In this document: piece after piece, positions 24,747-33,147 of the stretch | Numbering within the stretch: position 1 is the stretch's first letter | Layout: the number at the start of each line of letters is the position of its first letter | From: Saprospiraceae bacterium | GTDB lineage: Bacteria; Bacteroidota; Bacteroidia; Chitinophagales; Saprospiraceae | Direction: 5' to 3' | Length of the DNA: 45,929 nucleotides | Assembly: GCA_016787285.1 (NCBI GenBank) | Contig: JAEUUV010000157.1 | Coordinates: forward strand, 1-45,929 | Notes under the pieces: generated by a model | Seen by the model: only the letters and a program-made list of their open reading frames with translations | The model's database searches: none | What the model was told of the DNA's origin: nothing | Made by a program: the position numbers and the translations under genes

Positions 24747-26141
24747 CTACATCCCCACCCCCCTGTCCTGAATCAGCCGCGCCACTTCCTCCGGCACCAT
24801 GTTTTCCCAGCCGGGGGCGCCGCTGCGGATCATACGCAGCACTTCCTTGTGGTAAATGTGCAGCACTGCGGGGTCGAAACCCTGCACATCCACCACATTG
24901 CGGTGGTCGAGCAGGTGCTGGTACAAGTAGTGGATATCGGAAGGCAGTTCGATCGTGCGTGACGTGAGCAGGCTGCCGTCGGCGTGGCGGGCGGGGTACA
25001 CATAAAAACGCACGTGGCGCAGGAACAACTCACCGAACGCCCCGAGCAGGTTGTCGGGGTTTTGCGCGTGGGTTTCGCGGATGATCGTCTGGAACTTGCG
25101 GGCGCCGAGCGCCAGTCCGATGCGCGGCACCCGGTAGTCGCGGAAGTAGGCGATCAGTTTTTTGTGCTGCAAACAGTTGGAAACGATGACCGTATGGCCG
25201 AGTGCGCACAGGATTTCGGCGCGGTTGAGGAAATCCCGTTCGTTTAGTTCGCCCTCTGAGCGCAGGTTGTCGAGGGTGATTTCGGTCAAAAAATACGCTT
25301 GCCGGGCATCCACATCCGGCTCGGCGCAGAACTGCGCGTAGGTGCAGCGCGCCATGTCCTGCTGCACCAGCGTAGGCGGCTTGTAACTGCCGCGTGCGAT
25401 GAGCACCGGCTTTTTGTAGAGCAGTTCGCCGGCATGTAGGGGCACGCTGTCGGGACCGAATATGGCCACGTCGGTAAGGCCGTTTTTTACCGCCCAAAGG
25501 CACACCAGGCGGTTGTCCACCCCGGCAAAATCGGGGCCGTGCAGACGGATGAGGTCGAGTGCTACGCGTCCGTGCAGGTTGTCGAGCAGCGACTGCACGA
25601 GGGTTTCCGAGTCGCGGTGGTAGCGGTAGCAGGCGTACACGAGGTTGACACCGAGGATGCCCACGGCCTGTTGCTGGAGGCGGTTGTCGTGGTCGAGCAG
25701 GCGGACGTGCAACACCACGTCGTTGGGCGCGGCGTCGGGGCGAAGTTGGAAGCGCAGGCCCAGCCAGCCATTGCCTTTGTTGGTTTTCTGGTAGTTGATG
25801 GCCGAAACCGTGTCGGCAAAGGCGAAAAAATTCTGATCGGGCCGGGAATCGCGCAGCCGCGCTTCCAGTAGCCCGAACTCGTGGTCGAGCATTTTGTACA
25901 GCCGGGATTCGCACACGTAGCGCCCGGAGGGTTCGGGGCCGTAAATTTCGTCGGACACCGTTTTGTCGTAGGCGCTCATGGTTTTAGCGATGGTGCCGGC
26001 GGCGGCGCCTACCTGAAAAAAGTAGCGGGCCACTTCCTGCCCGGCGCCGATTTCGGCAAAAGCCCCGTACACCTGCGGATCAAGGTTGATTTCGAGGGCT
26101 TTTTGCTCGGTTTCGAGCGTTCTGCGGGTAGTGTTTGACAT
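24747..26141 (-). CDS. conserved protein of unknown function (about 464 aa, widespread in Bacteroidota)
   Basis: A 464-residue cytoplasmic-looking protein with no signal peptide or membrane segment. It begins with a helical EQKALEINLDPQVYGAFAEIGAGQEVARYFFQVG and contains strongly patterned segments such as TIAKTMSAYDKTVSDEIYG, GRYVCESRLYKMLDHEF, WLGLRFQLRPDAAPNDVVLHVRLLDHDN and QQQAVGILGVNLVYACYRY. I recall very similar proteins in other Bacteroidota that carry conflicting database names (nicotinate-nucleotide adenylyltransferase, TonB-dependent receptor); nothing in the sequence supports either label, as the HxGH and beta-barrel features are missing. It is preceded by the secreted protein gene on the same strand, 58 bases away. 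Confidence 0.75.
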   Translation of the reverse strand: MSNTTRRTLETEQKALEINLDPQVYGAFAEIGAGQEVARYFFQVGAAAGTIAKTMSAYDKTVSDEIYGPEPSGRYVCESRLYKMLDHEFGLLEARLRDSRPDQNFFAFADTVSAINYQKTNKGNGWLGLRFQLRPDAAPNDVVLHVRLLDHDNRLQQQAVGILGVNLVYACYRYHRDSETLVQSLLDNLHGRVALDLIRLHGPDFAGVDNRLVCLWAVKNGLTDVAIFGPDSVPLHAGELLYKKPVLIARGSYKPPTLVQQDMARCTYAQFCAEPDVDARQAYFLTEITLDNLRSEGELNERDFLNRAEILCALGHTVIVSNCLQHKKLIAYFRDYRVPRIGLALGARKFQTIIRETHAQNPDNLLGAFGELFLRHVRFYVYPARHADGSLLTSRTIELPSDIHYLYQHLLDHRNVVDVQGFDPAVLHIYHKEVLRMIRSGAPGWENMVPEEVARLIQDRGVGM

Positions 26142-26199
26142 GGTGTTTTTTTGTTGGAAATACGGTGAGCAAAGGTATTTCCGGTATCCGGTAAATCAT

Positions 26200-27792
26200 T
26201 CACCGCGCCTCAAACTCCTGCCGCGCCACTCCGAACGGTGTGCTCAGAAACAGGTAGTGTTTGCCGGGATTCCGGAACACGCTGCGCGGGATTTCCACGC
26301 GGTGTTGCCCGGCGGCGTATTTTTCTTCCAGGGTCCAGGTGTTCCAGCCGTCAGGCTCGAATAAACTGAGGCGAACCATCGCCGGTTCTTTCAGTTCGAA
26401 TGAAACGGCATACGCTTTTTCGTTCAACTCCGGCGGGTGCAAGGCAATGCGAGCGCTGCTACCGGCTACGAGCAAGGACGACAACCGGTTGCGAACCAGC
26501 AGCAAATCGTTCGGAGGAAAAGTGAAAGTCAACACAAACGTCAGGGCGCTCAGGTCATAGCCCACGGCTTGGAGATTGTCGAGTTGCAGGGTGCTTTTTT
26601 CCGGGATACTTGCGCCAAGGCTGTCGGGCATAGGCGCGTATGCCGGCACCTGCACCAACCAACCGTCGCCCGACGACAGGCTGAACGCCAGATCGGGCAC
26701 CGACTCGCCGTCAATCCATACTTCGGGGCGCAGGGAAAGCATGGGGATGCGTTCGCCGAGGTTGAGGGTGTATCGCATCGTTTTCGGGTCGTCTACGCCG
26801 ATAAATGCGCCCGATGCGTCGCGCAAGTCGTTCTGGAGGTACAGGTTCGGTATCGTCTGATCCATGGCGCCCCATTTGACGCGCAGCCTGTGTGCATCGC
26901 GGTTGCGGCGCAGGGTGAGGCGCGGGTCGTTGTCGGCCACGATGTTCAGGGCCTTTTCATACAGCCGGTCGTGCTGATCCGTGAACAGGGTCAGGGTGAC
27001 AAGAGAGCCTGGGCGGACCAGATGCTTGTAGTTTTCCACATTGTCCACCATGCTGCGGTAGGCAGTTGATTCCAGTACGCACGAAAAGCCCTGTTCGGTC
27101 AGCGCGCGCGACGCGATGCGGATACCTGCCCGCACTTCCCGTTGCGGCACGTAGGGGTTCCACACCACGAAAGGTTCCAGGCGGATGATTTGCCGGAACT
27201 CGTTTTCGGTGAAAAAATCGCGATTCGAAATTTCCAGGATATCCTCCCGGCCCCATGCCACCTGCTCCAGCAGTTGGGTGTTGAGCATGCTGGTGGTGTT
27301 GCTTTGCCAAACGACTACGTCCTTCGAGGGTTGTTGCTCCGGCTCTTTCAGCCGGATGTCCACACTCCCGGTGGTGGCTTCGTCAAGGCGCAGGTCGGTG
27401 AGGCGCAGTACTTGTCCTTCAGTTGCCGGCCGGCCAAACGTTTCGTCGAGCCAGCCAAGTCGGGTCACATAGTCCTGTTCGGTACGGGTAGCCGTCAGGG
27501 GGTGTCCGTTGAGGCGAAAGGCTACCTGCGCAACCAGCACTTTGCCGTTCCAGAGTTTGGGTTGGTGCAGCAGCATTTGCCGGAAATCTTGCACGGTTAG
27601 TTCGGCGGTGGCGTGAAAATTATTGGCCCGGGTCAGGTCTGCCTGCAGGTTTCCCCAGTAAAAAATGTACTTGTCGGAAGTGTTCGGGGCCGGTCGGGCG
27701 CCGTCGGCCAGTTGAAAGCCGAAAAGCGTGGACTGGGAAACGAGCAGAAGCGATAGCAATGCCGGCAGGTGGAAGCGAGTAAAACGGAGCAT
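26200..27792 (-). CDS. secreted multi-domain protein of unknown function
   Basis: A 530-residue exported protein with a signal peptide (MLRFTRFHLPALLSLLLVSQSTLFGFQ). The body is rich in beta strands and mixed segments without a recognised active site; the middle has VPAYAPMPDSLGASIPEKSTLQLDNLQAVGYDLSALTFVLTF, which looks like an immunoglobulin-like domain. The final 75 residues (VSFELKEPAMVRLSLFEPDGWNTW...HRVEIPRSVFRNPGKHYLFL) resemble the FlgD-type Ig or sorting domains found at the C termini of exported Bacteroidota proteins. This similarity is by eye. The gene is followed on the same strand by the conserved gene at 24747. Confidence 0.68.
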   Translation of the reverse strand: MLRFTRFHLPALLSLLLVSQSTLFGFQLADGARPAPNTSDKYIFYWGNLQADLTRANNFHATAELTVQDFRQMLLHQPKLWNGKVLVAQVAFRLNGHPLTATRTEQDYVTRLGWLDETFGRPATEGQVLRLTDLRLDEATTGSVDIRLKEPEQQPSKDVVVWQSNTTSMLNTQLLEQVAWGREDILEISNRDFFTENEFRQIIRLEPFVVWNPYVPQREVRAGIRIASRALTEQGFSCVLESTAYRSMVDNVENYKHLVRPGSLVTLTLFTDQHDRLYEKALNIVADNDPRLTLRRNRDAHRLRVKWGAMDQTIPNLYLQNDLRDASGAFIGVDDPKTMRYTLNLGERIPMLSLRPEVWIDGESVPDLAFSLSSGDGWLVQVPAYAPMPDSLGASIPEKSTLQLDNLQAVGYDLSALTFVLTFTFPPNDLLLVRNRLSSLLVAGSSARIALHPPELNEKAYAVSFELKEPAMVRLSLFEPDGWNTWTLEEKYAAGQHRVEIPRSVFRNPGKHYLFLSTPFGVARQEFEAR

Positions 27793-27859
27793 GGCGGTGG
27801 TAGTGGTGAGCGATGAATGATTGGTTGCTTAAAAGAAGTGGCAAGACAGCAATTCTACA

Positions 27860-28007
27860 TTTGACAACAATGGCAACGCAGATAACCCGGATCAATGCGG
27901 ATATCCGCAGATTTTTTTTAAATCCACGAAGTTGTCCTTGTTGCTACAAGGGAAATCCGTGAAAATCTGTCTAAATCCGCGTCATCTGCGTTGCCATTGT
28001 TGTCAAA
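27860..28007. repeat. 148-bp inverted-repeat element
   Basis: Arms 27860-27892 and 27975-28007 (33 bases, 31 matching) begin TTTGACAACAATGGCAACGC. The centre contains a further inverse pair of ATCCGC / AAATCC-type words. It occupies most of the 265-base gap between the secreted-protein gene and the CHAT gene. A single copy is seen here. Confidence 0.8.
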
Positions 28008-28057
28008 TGAGGAATTACTGGTGACTCGATGACAAACATGGCGCAGGCGAATGGTTT

Positions 28058-31057
28058 TCAGCGCCGCCGCCAAATCATCCAGCCGGTCAACGCTACCCCC
28101 GCCGCCATCAGCACCCACACCCAGCCCTGCCGCCACCACGGCCCGGGCAATTGCACCGGTTCGGCATTTCCGGTGAGCACAAAACCCGCCCAGTGGTACG
28201 GAAATGCGTCGAAGGCGTTTTTTTCGAGCCAGGTTCGTTTGGCATTGGCAAGCGCCTCGTCCTTGTCCTGTCCGGCGCGGATGTTGGCCAGAAAATATCC
28301 CATAAGGGCGGCGGCTCCCTTGTCGCCCACTTTCCACAGGCTCATCACGGTGGCCGGGCAGCCGGCAGCCTGGAACGCACGCGACAAACTCAGGGTGCCC
28401 TCGCCGGGTGCAATTTTTCCCAAACCCGTCTGACAGGCACTGAGCAGCACCAGGTCGGCGTCGAAATGGGCGTGGTAAATCCGGTGCGCAAAAAGGCAAC
28501 TGTCCAGTTCGGCATCCGGCAGTCGTCCGGGTCGGGGCGCAAGGCCCGGGTTGGCGGGTTGGCGGGTTGACGGATTGACGGGTCGGCCGGCGGTGAATGC
28601 CATCCAGGACAGGTCGGGAAACGAGTCGGAGGCTTCGGCATGGCCGTGGAAATGCAGGATGGCATGGTTGCCGGCGTGATCCAGAAACGTCGTCAACCGA
28701 GCCTGATCGCCGATGTACGCTTTCCCACCAAACATTTTTTCGGCCTCCTGCACCACCGCTGCTCCCGATACCACCTGCCCCAGCACGCTTTGCGAGTAGT
28801 CGGGCGCAAACCCCACGTACGCACCTGTGTGTGCAGCGCGCGGCAGCCCGGCATAAAACAACTCCAGCGATGCCGAAGGCACAAATCGCGTTTGGCACTC
28901 CCGGGCGAGGTATGGCAGTGCGGCATAATCGGCAGCAGCATCGGGCGAAAACTGCCGACAGAGCAGCACATCAAACGGAAGCAGCGCCAGCGCACCGTCG
29001 GGCGAGAGGGCGAGCCGGCGGGGCGGGGCATTTTCGGAGAAAGCAGGCAGCAGAAGGGTTTCGTACAGGTGCCGGCTTTGGCGGATAAACTCGGTACGGA
29101 GGGTCGGGTCGCCCGAGCGGTTTTCCGCTACACCGGCATTGTTGAAGTTTTTCAAAAAATCCGGGACATACTCGTCCCGATACGGTTTGCGGGTCAGCCG
29201 TACGGCATCCGGTGCAATGGCGACGAGGTACAGTTGGCTGCTGTCCCGGTCGCTGAAGTAACTTATCCAGATTTCGTCGTCGCGGAGCAGCCGGCGCTGC
29301 ACCTCGGCGGCGGAGGCTGTTTTGGCGTTACGCCCGTCGGGCGGGAGTTTGTACCGGTTGGCGATGTCGCGGCGTAGGTTCTGCTGCTGCACCTCTATCT
29401 GATAAAGTTGGCGGTTCAATACGACGTCGGATGAGTCGTTTTCGGCGCCTCCGCTCAGCCGGTACCGGTAAATCCGGTTGCGCAACTCAGCCCATTGCTC
29501 TTTCAGGTCGAGACTTTTCCGGATCAGTGAGTCCTGTACGCCGGCAGCCCGGAGTGCTGCATCGGCGCTCACTTTCTGATGCAGCAACACGGCCTTGTTT
29601 TTTTCAGAAAATACAAATGCCCGCTCGGCGGCGGCTGTGTTCCCGGCGGCTTGCTGCGCGTACAGGATTCGAAACATCCGGCTAAACAACGTGCGGCTTT
29701 GCCGGGCGGAGCCTAATTTGGACGATTCGTACACGGCGGCATTGCGCAGGTTTTCCATCATCAGAATAGCCAGCGCCGTCGTGCTGTCGGCCAATCGCAG
29801 ATACTCCGAATCGCGGTCGCTTTGGTATAATTGCCACTGGGCTTCGCCTTTCAGGTCGAGCGCCTCCGCTATAGTATTTTCGGGATCGGGGTCGAAATTG
29901 GCCGGGTTCGGGTTTTGAAGCGGGTTGTCGGGCGACAAGTCGGGGTACAACAGATTCAGGGCCTGCTGGGCGAACCGGACTGCCTCCCGGTAGTGTTTTT
30001 GGCTATAGGCCGACCAGCCTCTTGTGACAACCAGTTTGGCTACTTCGCGGGTTTCTATGTCGTCCCTGCGCGCACGTGCAAAGTTCCATGCCGATGCACG
30101 CGCTGCGTCGGCTTCAGCCGTCCGGCCGATTTTTTCTTCGATTTCGGCATGCACGCACATCGCGCTGAACCGGTACTTGGTGTGCCGGGGTGTAATGGTG
30201 GCCAGAGCTGTATGCACATGCAGTTCGGCTTCAGGCAGCCGGCCGAGAAGCGCGAGAGCGCCGGCTTTGTTCGACAGGAGCATGCCGCGGGTGTCGGACA
30301 GCCGGGCTGTCATTTCCGGGTCGTCCGATGGCGCTGCCGATACAGGCGGCAGTGCTGCCAGCCCGGCCTCGTATTCCCGGAGGGCTTTTTCGGTCAATCC
30401 GGCGTTTTGGTGGGCAATGCCGAGGTCGCTGTGGATATTGGCCCGGGTGAGGGCGTTGGACAGTGCATTTTCGGGCAGGGTATCGGTCCGCAGCAGGTCG
30501 AGGGCTACGGTCAGCAGTTTTTCGGCTTCCTCGTTTTCACCGAGGCGGGTTTTGATGTTGGCGAGGGTTTTGTAAATCGGTCCGGCGGGGTTTTCGTCCA
30601 CCACAACATTGCCATAGCGGTCGGACAGTGTTTTGGCTTGTTCGTACAGCCGTGCGGCAGCGTAGTTGCGGCCCAGTTGGCGCAGCACGAATCCCTGCCA
30701 GTAGTACAACCGCCCCTTGCGACCGTCTTCGCCCCACCAGGCTTTTTGAATGGCCGATTCCAGCAGATCATATGCCGCCTGATAATCGGTTTGTTCTATG
30801 AAATAGCCGCAGTACAACTCCAGGGCATCCAGCCACTTTTCCGGTTTTCGCAACGTTTGGGCACAACTCAGCGCCGAATCCAGCAGGGCCGGTGTGTTTT
30901 CCGGGTATTCATCGGCTTCGCATTGTTCCAGAATGGCGTCGAGTTGGCTGGTCAACCAGGCAGTGGTTTCTGCAGACAGGGCCTCCGGCGCCGGATCGGG
31001 TGAGGGGCGGGTGCAGGCAAAAAGAGCAAGCAGGAGAAGAGCGTACTTGATTTTCAT
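28058..31057 (-). CDS. TPR-CHAT protein, lipoprotein with C-terminal membrane segment
   Basis: A 999-residue protein with a lipobox (YALLLLALFAC, Cys at 15). Residues about 40-480 are TPR-like helix pairs, 480-650 a coiled-coil-like link, and the C-terminal 300 residues a CHAT protease domain of the caspase-like fold with His806 (LHFHGHA) and Cys875 (LLSACQTG) as the expected dyad, plus the late motif AFPYHWAGFVLTG. A hydrophobic segment WVWVLMAAGVALTGWMIW followed by RRR ends the protein. A 40-base run of 8-bp repeats (28548-28587) lies in frame between the His and Cys and encodes a Pro-rich insert. Such proteins are common in Bacteroidota and cut unknown targets. The nearest relatives to the left-edge TPR gene may be similar. 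Confidence 0.9.
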   Translation of the reverse strand: MKIKYALLLLALFACTRPSPDPAPEALSAETTAWLTSQLDAILEQCEADEYPENTPALLDSALSCAQTLRKPEKWLDALELYCGYFIEQTDYQAAYDLLESAIQKAWWGEDGRKGRLYYWQGFVLRQLGRNYAAARLYEQAKTLSDRYGNVVVDENPAGPIYKTLANIKTRLGENEEAEKLLTVALDLLRTDTLPENALSNALTRANIHSDLGIAHQNAGLTEKALREYEAGLAALPPVSAAPSDDPEMTARLSDTRGMLLSNKAGALALLGRLPEAELHVHTALATITPRHTKYRFSAMCVHAEIEEKIGRTAEADAARASAWNFARARRDDIETREVAKLVVTRGWSAYSQKHYREAVRFAQQALNLLYPDLSPDNPLQNPNPANFDPDPENTIAEALDLKGEAQWQLYQSDRDSEYLRLADSTTALAILMMENLRNAAVYESSKLGSARQSRTLFSRMFRILYAQQAAGNTAAAERAFVFSEKNKAVLLHQKVSADAALRAAGVQDSLIRKSLDLKEQWAELRNRIYRYRLSGGAENDSSDVVLNRQLYQIEVQQQNLRRDIANRYKLPPDGRNAKTASAAEVQRRLLRDDEIWISYFSDRDSSQLYLVAIAPDAVRLTRKPYRDEYVPDFLKNFNNAGVAENRSGDPTLRTEFIRQSRHLYETLLLPAFSENAPPRRLALSPDGALALLPFDVLLCRQFSPDAAADYAALPYLARECQTRFVPSASLELFYAGLPRAAHTGAYVGFAPDYSQSVLGQVVSGAAVVQEAEKMFGGKAYIGDQARLTTFLDHAGNHAILHFHGHAEASDSFPDLSWMAFTAGRPVNPSTRQPANPGLAPRPGRLPDAELDSCLFAHRIYHAHFDADLVLLSACQTGLGKIAPGEGTLSLSRAFQAAGCPATVMSLWKVGDKGAAALMGYFLANIRAGQDKDEALANAKRTWLEKNAFDAFPYHWAGFVLTGNAEPVQLPGPWWRQGWVWVLMAAGVALTGWMIWRRR
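28548..28587. repeat. 8-bp tandem repeat inside CHAT domain
   Basis: Five 8-base units: GGGTTGGC twice, GGGTTGAC, GGATTGAC and GGGTCGGC. Read on the coding strand it produces a Pro/Asn/Arg insert (RPVNPSTRQPANPG) between the His and Cys of the CHAT domain. It recalls the GGGTT words of the 9-bp arrays. Confidence 0.8.
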
Positions 31058-31165
31058 TCCGGTAGCAGTAAAAGCAACATGGCCGGGGTTGTGGCCGGAA
31101 AACGCCGAATTCCGTGCAAATAGTGTCTAACGTGTCTTGTGGAGTCTCCGGCGTCCTCGAAAGGT

Positions 31166-31206
31166 TGATTACATAAGTGCTGAATCCATGATTGTTGATT
31201 TTGGAA
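31166..31206. repeat. solo 41-bp arm of the 139-bp element
   Basis: The 41 bases match the arm of the elements at 1245 and 35437 in length and in both ends (GATTACAT and ATGATTGTTGATTTT...GAAG), with several changes in the middle. No partner arm follows, so it is a remnant. It lies upstream of the rimP promoter. Confidence 0.65.
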
Positions 31207-31254
31207 GTGGACACCGCATCATGCATCGTACATCACTCATCACTAAAAAAACTA

Positions 31255-31285
31255 TTTGTCGGTACAGAATATAGCCCTACATTTG
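31255..31285 (+). promoter_or_regulatory. rimP-nusA promoter
   Basis: TTTG at 31255-31258, a 19-base spacer and TACATTTG at 31278-31285 match the Bacteroidota -33/-7 promoter (TTTG, N19, TAnnTTTG) exactly. The start of transcription should be near 31292, before the hairpin at 31313. Confidence 0.8.
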
Positions 31286-31312
31286 CGGCACAAATCTGAT
31301 CACAGTAATGCG

Positions 31313-31337
31313 AAAGGGAACCGGTGGTTCCCTTTTT
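31313..31337 (+). terminator. terminator-like hairpin in the rimP leader (possible attenuator)
   Basis: AAAGGGAACC (31313-31322) pairs perfectly with GGTTCCCTTT (31326-31335) around a 3-base loop, followed by a T run to 31337. It sits between the promoter and the rimP start codon at 31353, so it would stop the operon unless it is bypassed. The regulatory role is inferred. Confidence 0.65.
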
Positions 31338-31352
31338 GTTTGCCCCTGTAGC

Positions 31353-31832
31353 ATGGAACTGACCGAACGCATCGCACAACTTCTGGAAGAACAGTACGCA
31401 ACCGACGAAAACCTCTCGGATTGTTTCACCGTGGACATCGAACTCCGGCCCGGGAACAAACTCTACGTATTTGTGGACAGCGACTCCGGGATCAACTTCG
31501 ACAAGTGTAAAAAAATAAGCCGCCACCTCGAAAGCCACCTCGACACCAACGGCTGGCTCGGCGCCAAATACGTGCTGGAAGTCAGCAGCCCCGGCCTCGG
31601 TCGTCCCCTGCGTTTCTTGCGCCAGTACCAGAACAACCTGGGCCGCACCGTGGTCGTCACCCGGCTGGACGACACCCGCGAGCGGGGTATCCTCAAAGCC
31701 GCCGATGAGTCGCAGGTCGTCATCGAACAGGCCGTCGTGGAAAAGGACGGCAAAAAGAAAAAGGACGTGCTTGTGGACCTGTCCATTCCGTTTGATCAAA
31801 TCAAATCAACCGTAATCAAAGCCGCATTCTAA
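31353..31832 (+). CDS. rimP: ribosome maturation factor RimP
   Basis: A 159-residue RimP, needed for 30S ribosomal subunit maturation. The N-terminal domain ends with NKLYVFVDSDSGINFDKCKKISRHLESHLD and the family signature YVLEVSSPGLGRPLR follows; the C-terminal SH3-like domain has RTVVVTRLDDTRERGILKAADESQVVIE. The length is typical. ATG 31353 is chosen; an upstream in-frame ATG at 31308 lies inside the hairpin and would add 15 unlikely residues. It is the first gene of a rimP-nusA operon, the usual order in bacteria. Confidence 0.95.
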   Translation: MELTERIAQLLEEQYATDENLSDCFTVDIELRPGNKLYVFVDSDSGINFDKCKKISRHLESHLDTNGWLGAKYVLEVSSPGLGRPLRFLRQYQNNLGRTVVVTRLDDTRERGILKAADESQVVIEQAVVEKDGKKKKDVLVDLSIPFDQIKSTVIKAAF

Positions 31833-31885
31833 CTCAAATACCCACTCAAAACCCCACTCAAAACTCAAAACTCAACACTCAAAAC
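31833..31885 (+). repeat. A/C-rich tandem repeat between rimP and nusA
   Basis: Imperfect copies of ACTCAAA / ACTCAAAAC fill the 61-base gap before nusA. The stretch has no G and cannot form strong structure, so it may act as an open ribosome loading region. Its role is unknown. Confidence 0.7.
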
Positions 31886-31893
31886 TGTACAAC

Positions 31894-33138
31894 ATGGTCA
31901 ACTTAGTAGATGTATTCTCCGAGTTTAAAACCGGAAAAAACATAGACCGCCCAACGATGGTGCGCGTGCTGGAAGATGTGTTCCGCACCCTCATCAAGAA
32001 AAAATATATCACCGACGAGAACTTCGACGTGATCGTGAATACCACCACGGGCGACCTTGAAATATGGCGCGTGCGTGAGGTGGTGCCCGATGGCGAAGTC
32101 ACCGACGAAAACGCCCAGATCAGCGAATCCGAAGCCCGCCTCGTGGACGAAAGCCTCGACGTGGGTGAGGAATGCTACGAGCAGTTGGACATCGAAGACT
32201 TCGGTCGCCGCGCCATCATGGCCGCCCGCCAGACGCTCGTGTCGCGGATCATGGAACTCGAAAAAGACGAGATTTACCGCAAATACACCGAAACGGTGGG
32301 CGATGTGGTAACCGGCGAGGTCAACCAGATCATGAAAAAGGAAATGCTCGTGCTGGACGACGCCACCGGCAACGAACTCGTGCTGCCGCGCACCGAAATG
32401 ATCAAGGGCGACTACTACCGCAAAGGCGACATGGTCCGCGCCATCATCAAAAAGGTGGAAATGCGCAACAACACACCGTACATCATGATCAGCCGCACCG
32501 ACCCGAGTTTCCTGCAAAAACTGATGGAAGCCGAGGTGCCGGAAATCGAGGACGGCATCATTGAAATTAAAAACATCGTGCGCCTGCCCGGCGAACGCGC
32601 CAAAGTAGCCGTGGAAAGCCACGACGACCGCGTGGACCCCGTGGGCGCCTGCGTAGGGATGAAAGGCAGCCGTATCCATGGCATCGTGCGCGAACTGCGC
32701 AACGAGAATATTGACATCATCAACTACACCAACAACGTGTCGCTGTACATCCAGCGCAGCCTGACACCTGCCAAAATCACCACCATCGAACTCGACCACG
32801 AGCGCAAACGCGCCGCCGTGTACCTCGACGCCGACCAGGTGAGCCTTGCCATCGGCAAAAGCGGTTCCAACATAAAACTGGCCACCAAACTCACCGGCTA
32901 CGAAATTGACGTGTACCGCAACAACCAGCAGGAACTCGAAATTGACGACGTAGACCTGGAGGAATTCAGCGACGAGATCGAACCCTGGGTGATCGAAGCC
33001 TTCAAAAATATCGGCTGCGACACTGCCCGTCAGGTACTCGAACTAAGTGCCGAAGAACTCCTGCGCCGTACCGACCTGGAGGAAGAGACGATCAAGGAGG
33101 TACTGAACATACTTTCCCGGGAGTTCGAAGGCGAATAA
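31894..33138 (+). CDS. nusA: transcription termination/antitermination factor NusA
   Basis: A 414-residue NusA that binds RNA polymerase and nascent RNA and affects pausing, termination and antitermination. The N-terminal polymerase-binding domain (VFSEFKTGKNIDRPTMVRVLEDVF), the S1 domain (GDVVTGEVNQIMKKEMLVLDDATGNELVLPRTE) and the two KH domains with the signatures PVGACVGMKGSRIHGIVREL and LAIGKSGSNIKLATKLTGYEIDV are all visible. The acidic C-terminal part (DDVDLEEFSDEIEPWVIEAF...) includes a helix-hairpin-helix-like AR segment. Length is normal for Bacteroidota. NusA may act on the hairpin in front of its own operon. Confidence 0.97.
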   Translation: MVNLVDVFSEFKTGKNIDRPTMVRVLEDVFRTLIKKKYITDENFDVIVNTTTGDLEIWRVREVVPDGEVTDENAQISESEARLVDESLDVGEECYEQLDIEDFGRRAIMAARQTLVSRIMELEKDEIYRKYTETVGDVVTGEVNQIMKKEMLVLDDATGNELVLPRTEMIKGDYYRKGDMVRAIIKKVEMRNNTPYIMISRTDPSFLQKLMEAEVPEIEDGIIEIKNIVRLPGERAKVAVESHDDRVDPVGACVGMKGSRIHGIVRELRNENIDIINYTNNVSLYIQRSLTPAKITTIELDHERKRAAVYLDADQVSLAIGKSGSNIKLATKLTGYEIDVYRNNQQELEIDDVDLEEFSDEIEPWVIEAFKNIGCDTARQVLELSAEELLRRTDLEEETIKEVLNILSREFEGE

Positions 33139-33147
33139 TACGCCGCC

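Noticed and set aside
28058-31057. Type III-E Craspase TPR-CHAT component
   Set aside because: No CRISPR array or gRAMP/Cas7-11 gene is in the window and this protein has a lipoprotein signal and a membrane segment.
31233-31799. 188-codon minus-strand frame across rimP
   Set aside because: Antisense to rimP, which has complete family motifs and a matching promoter.
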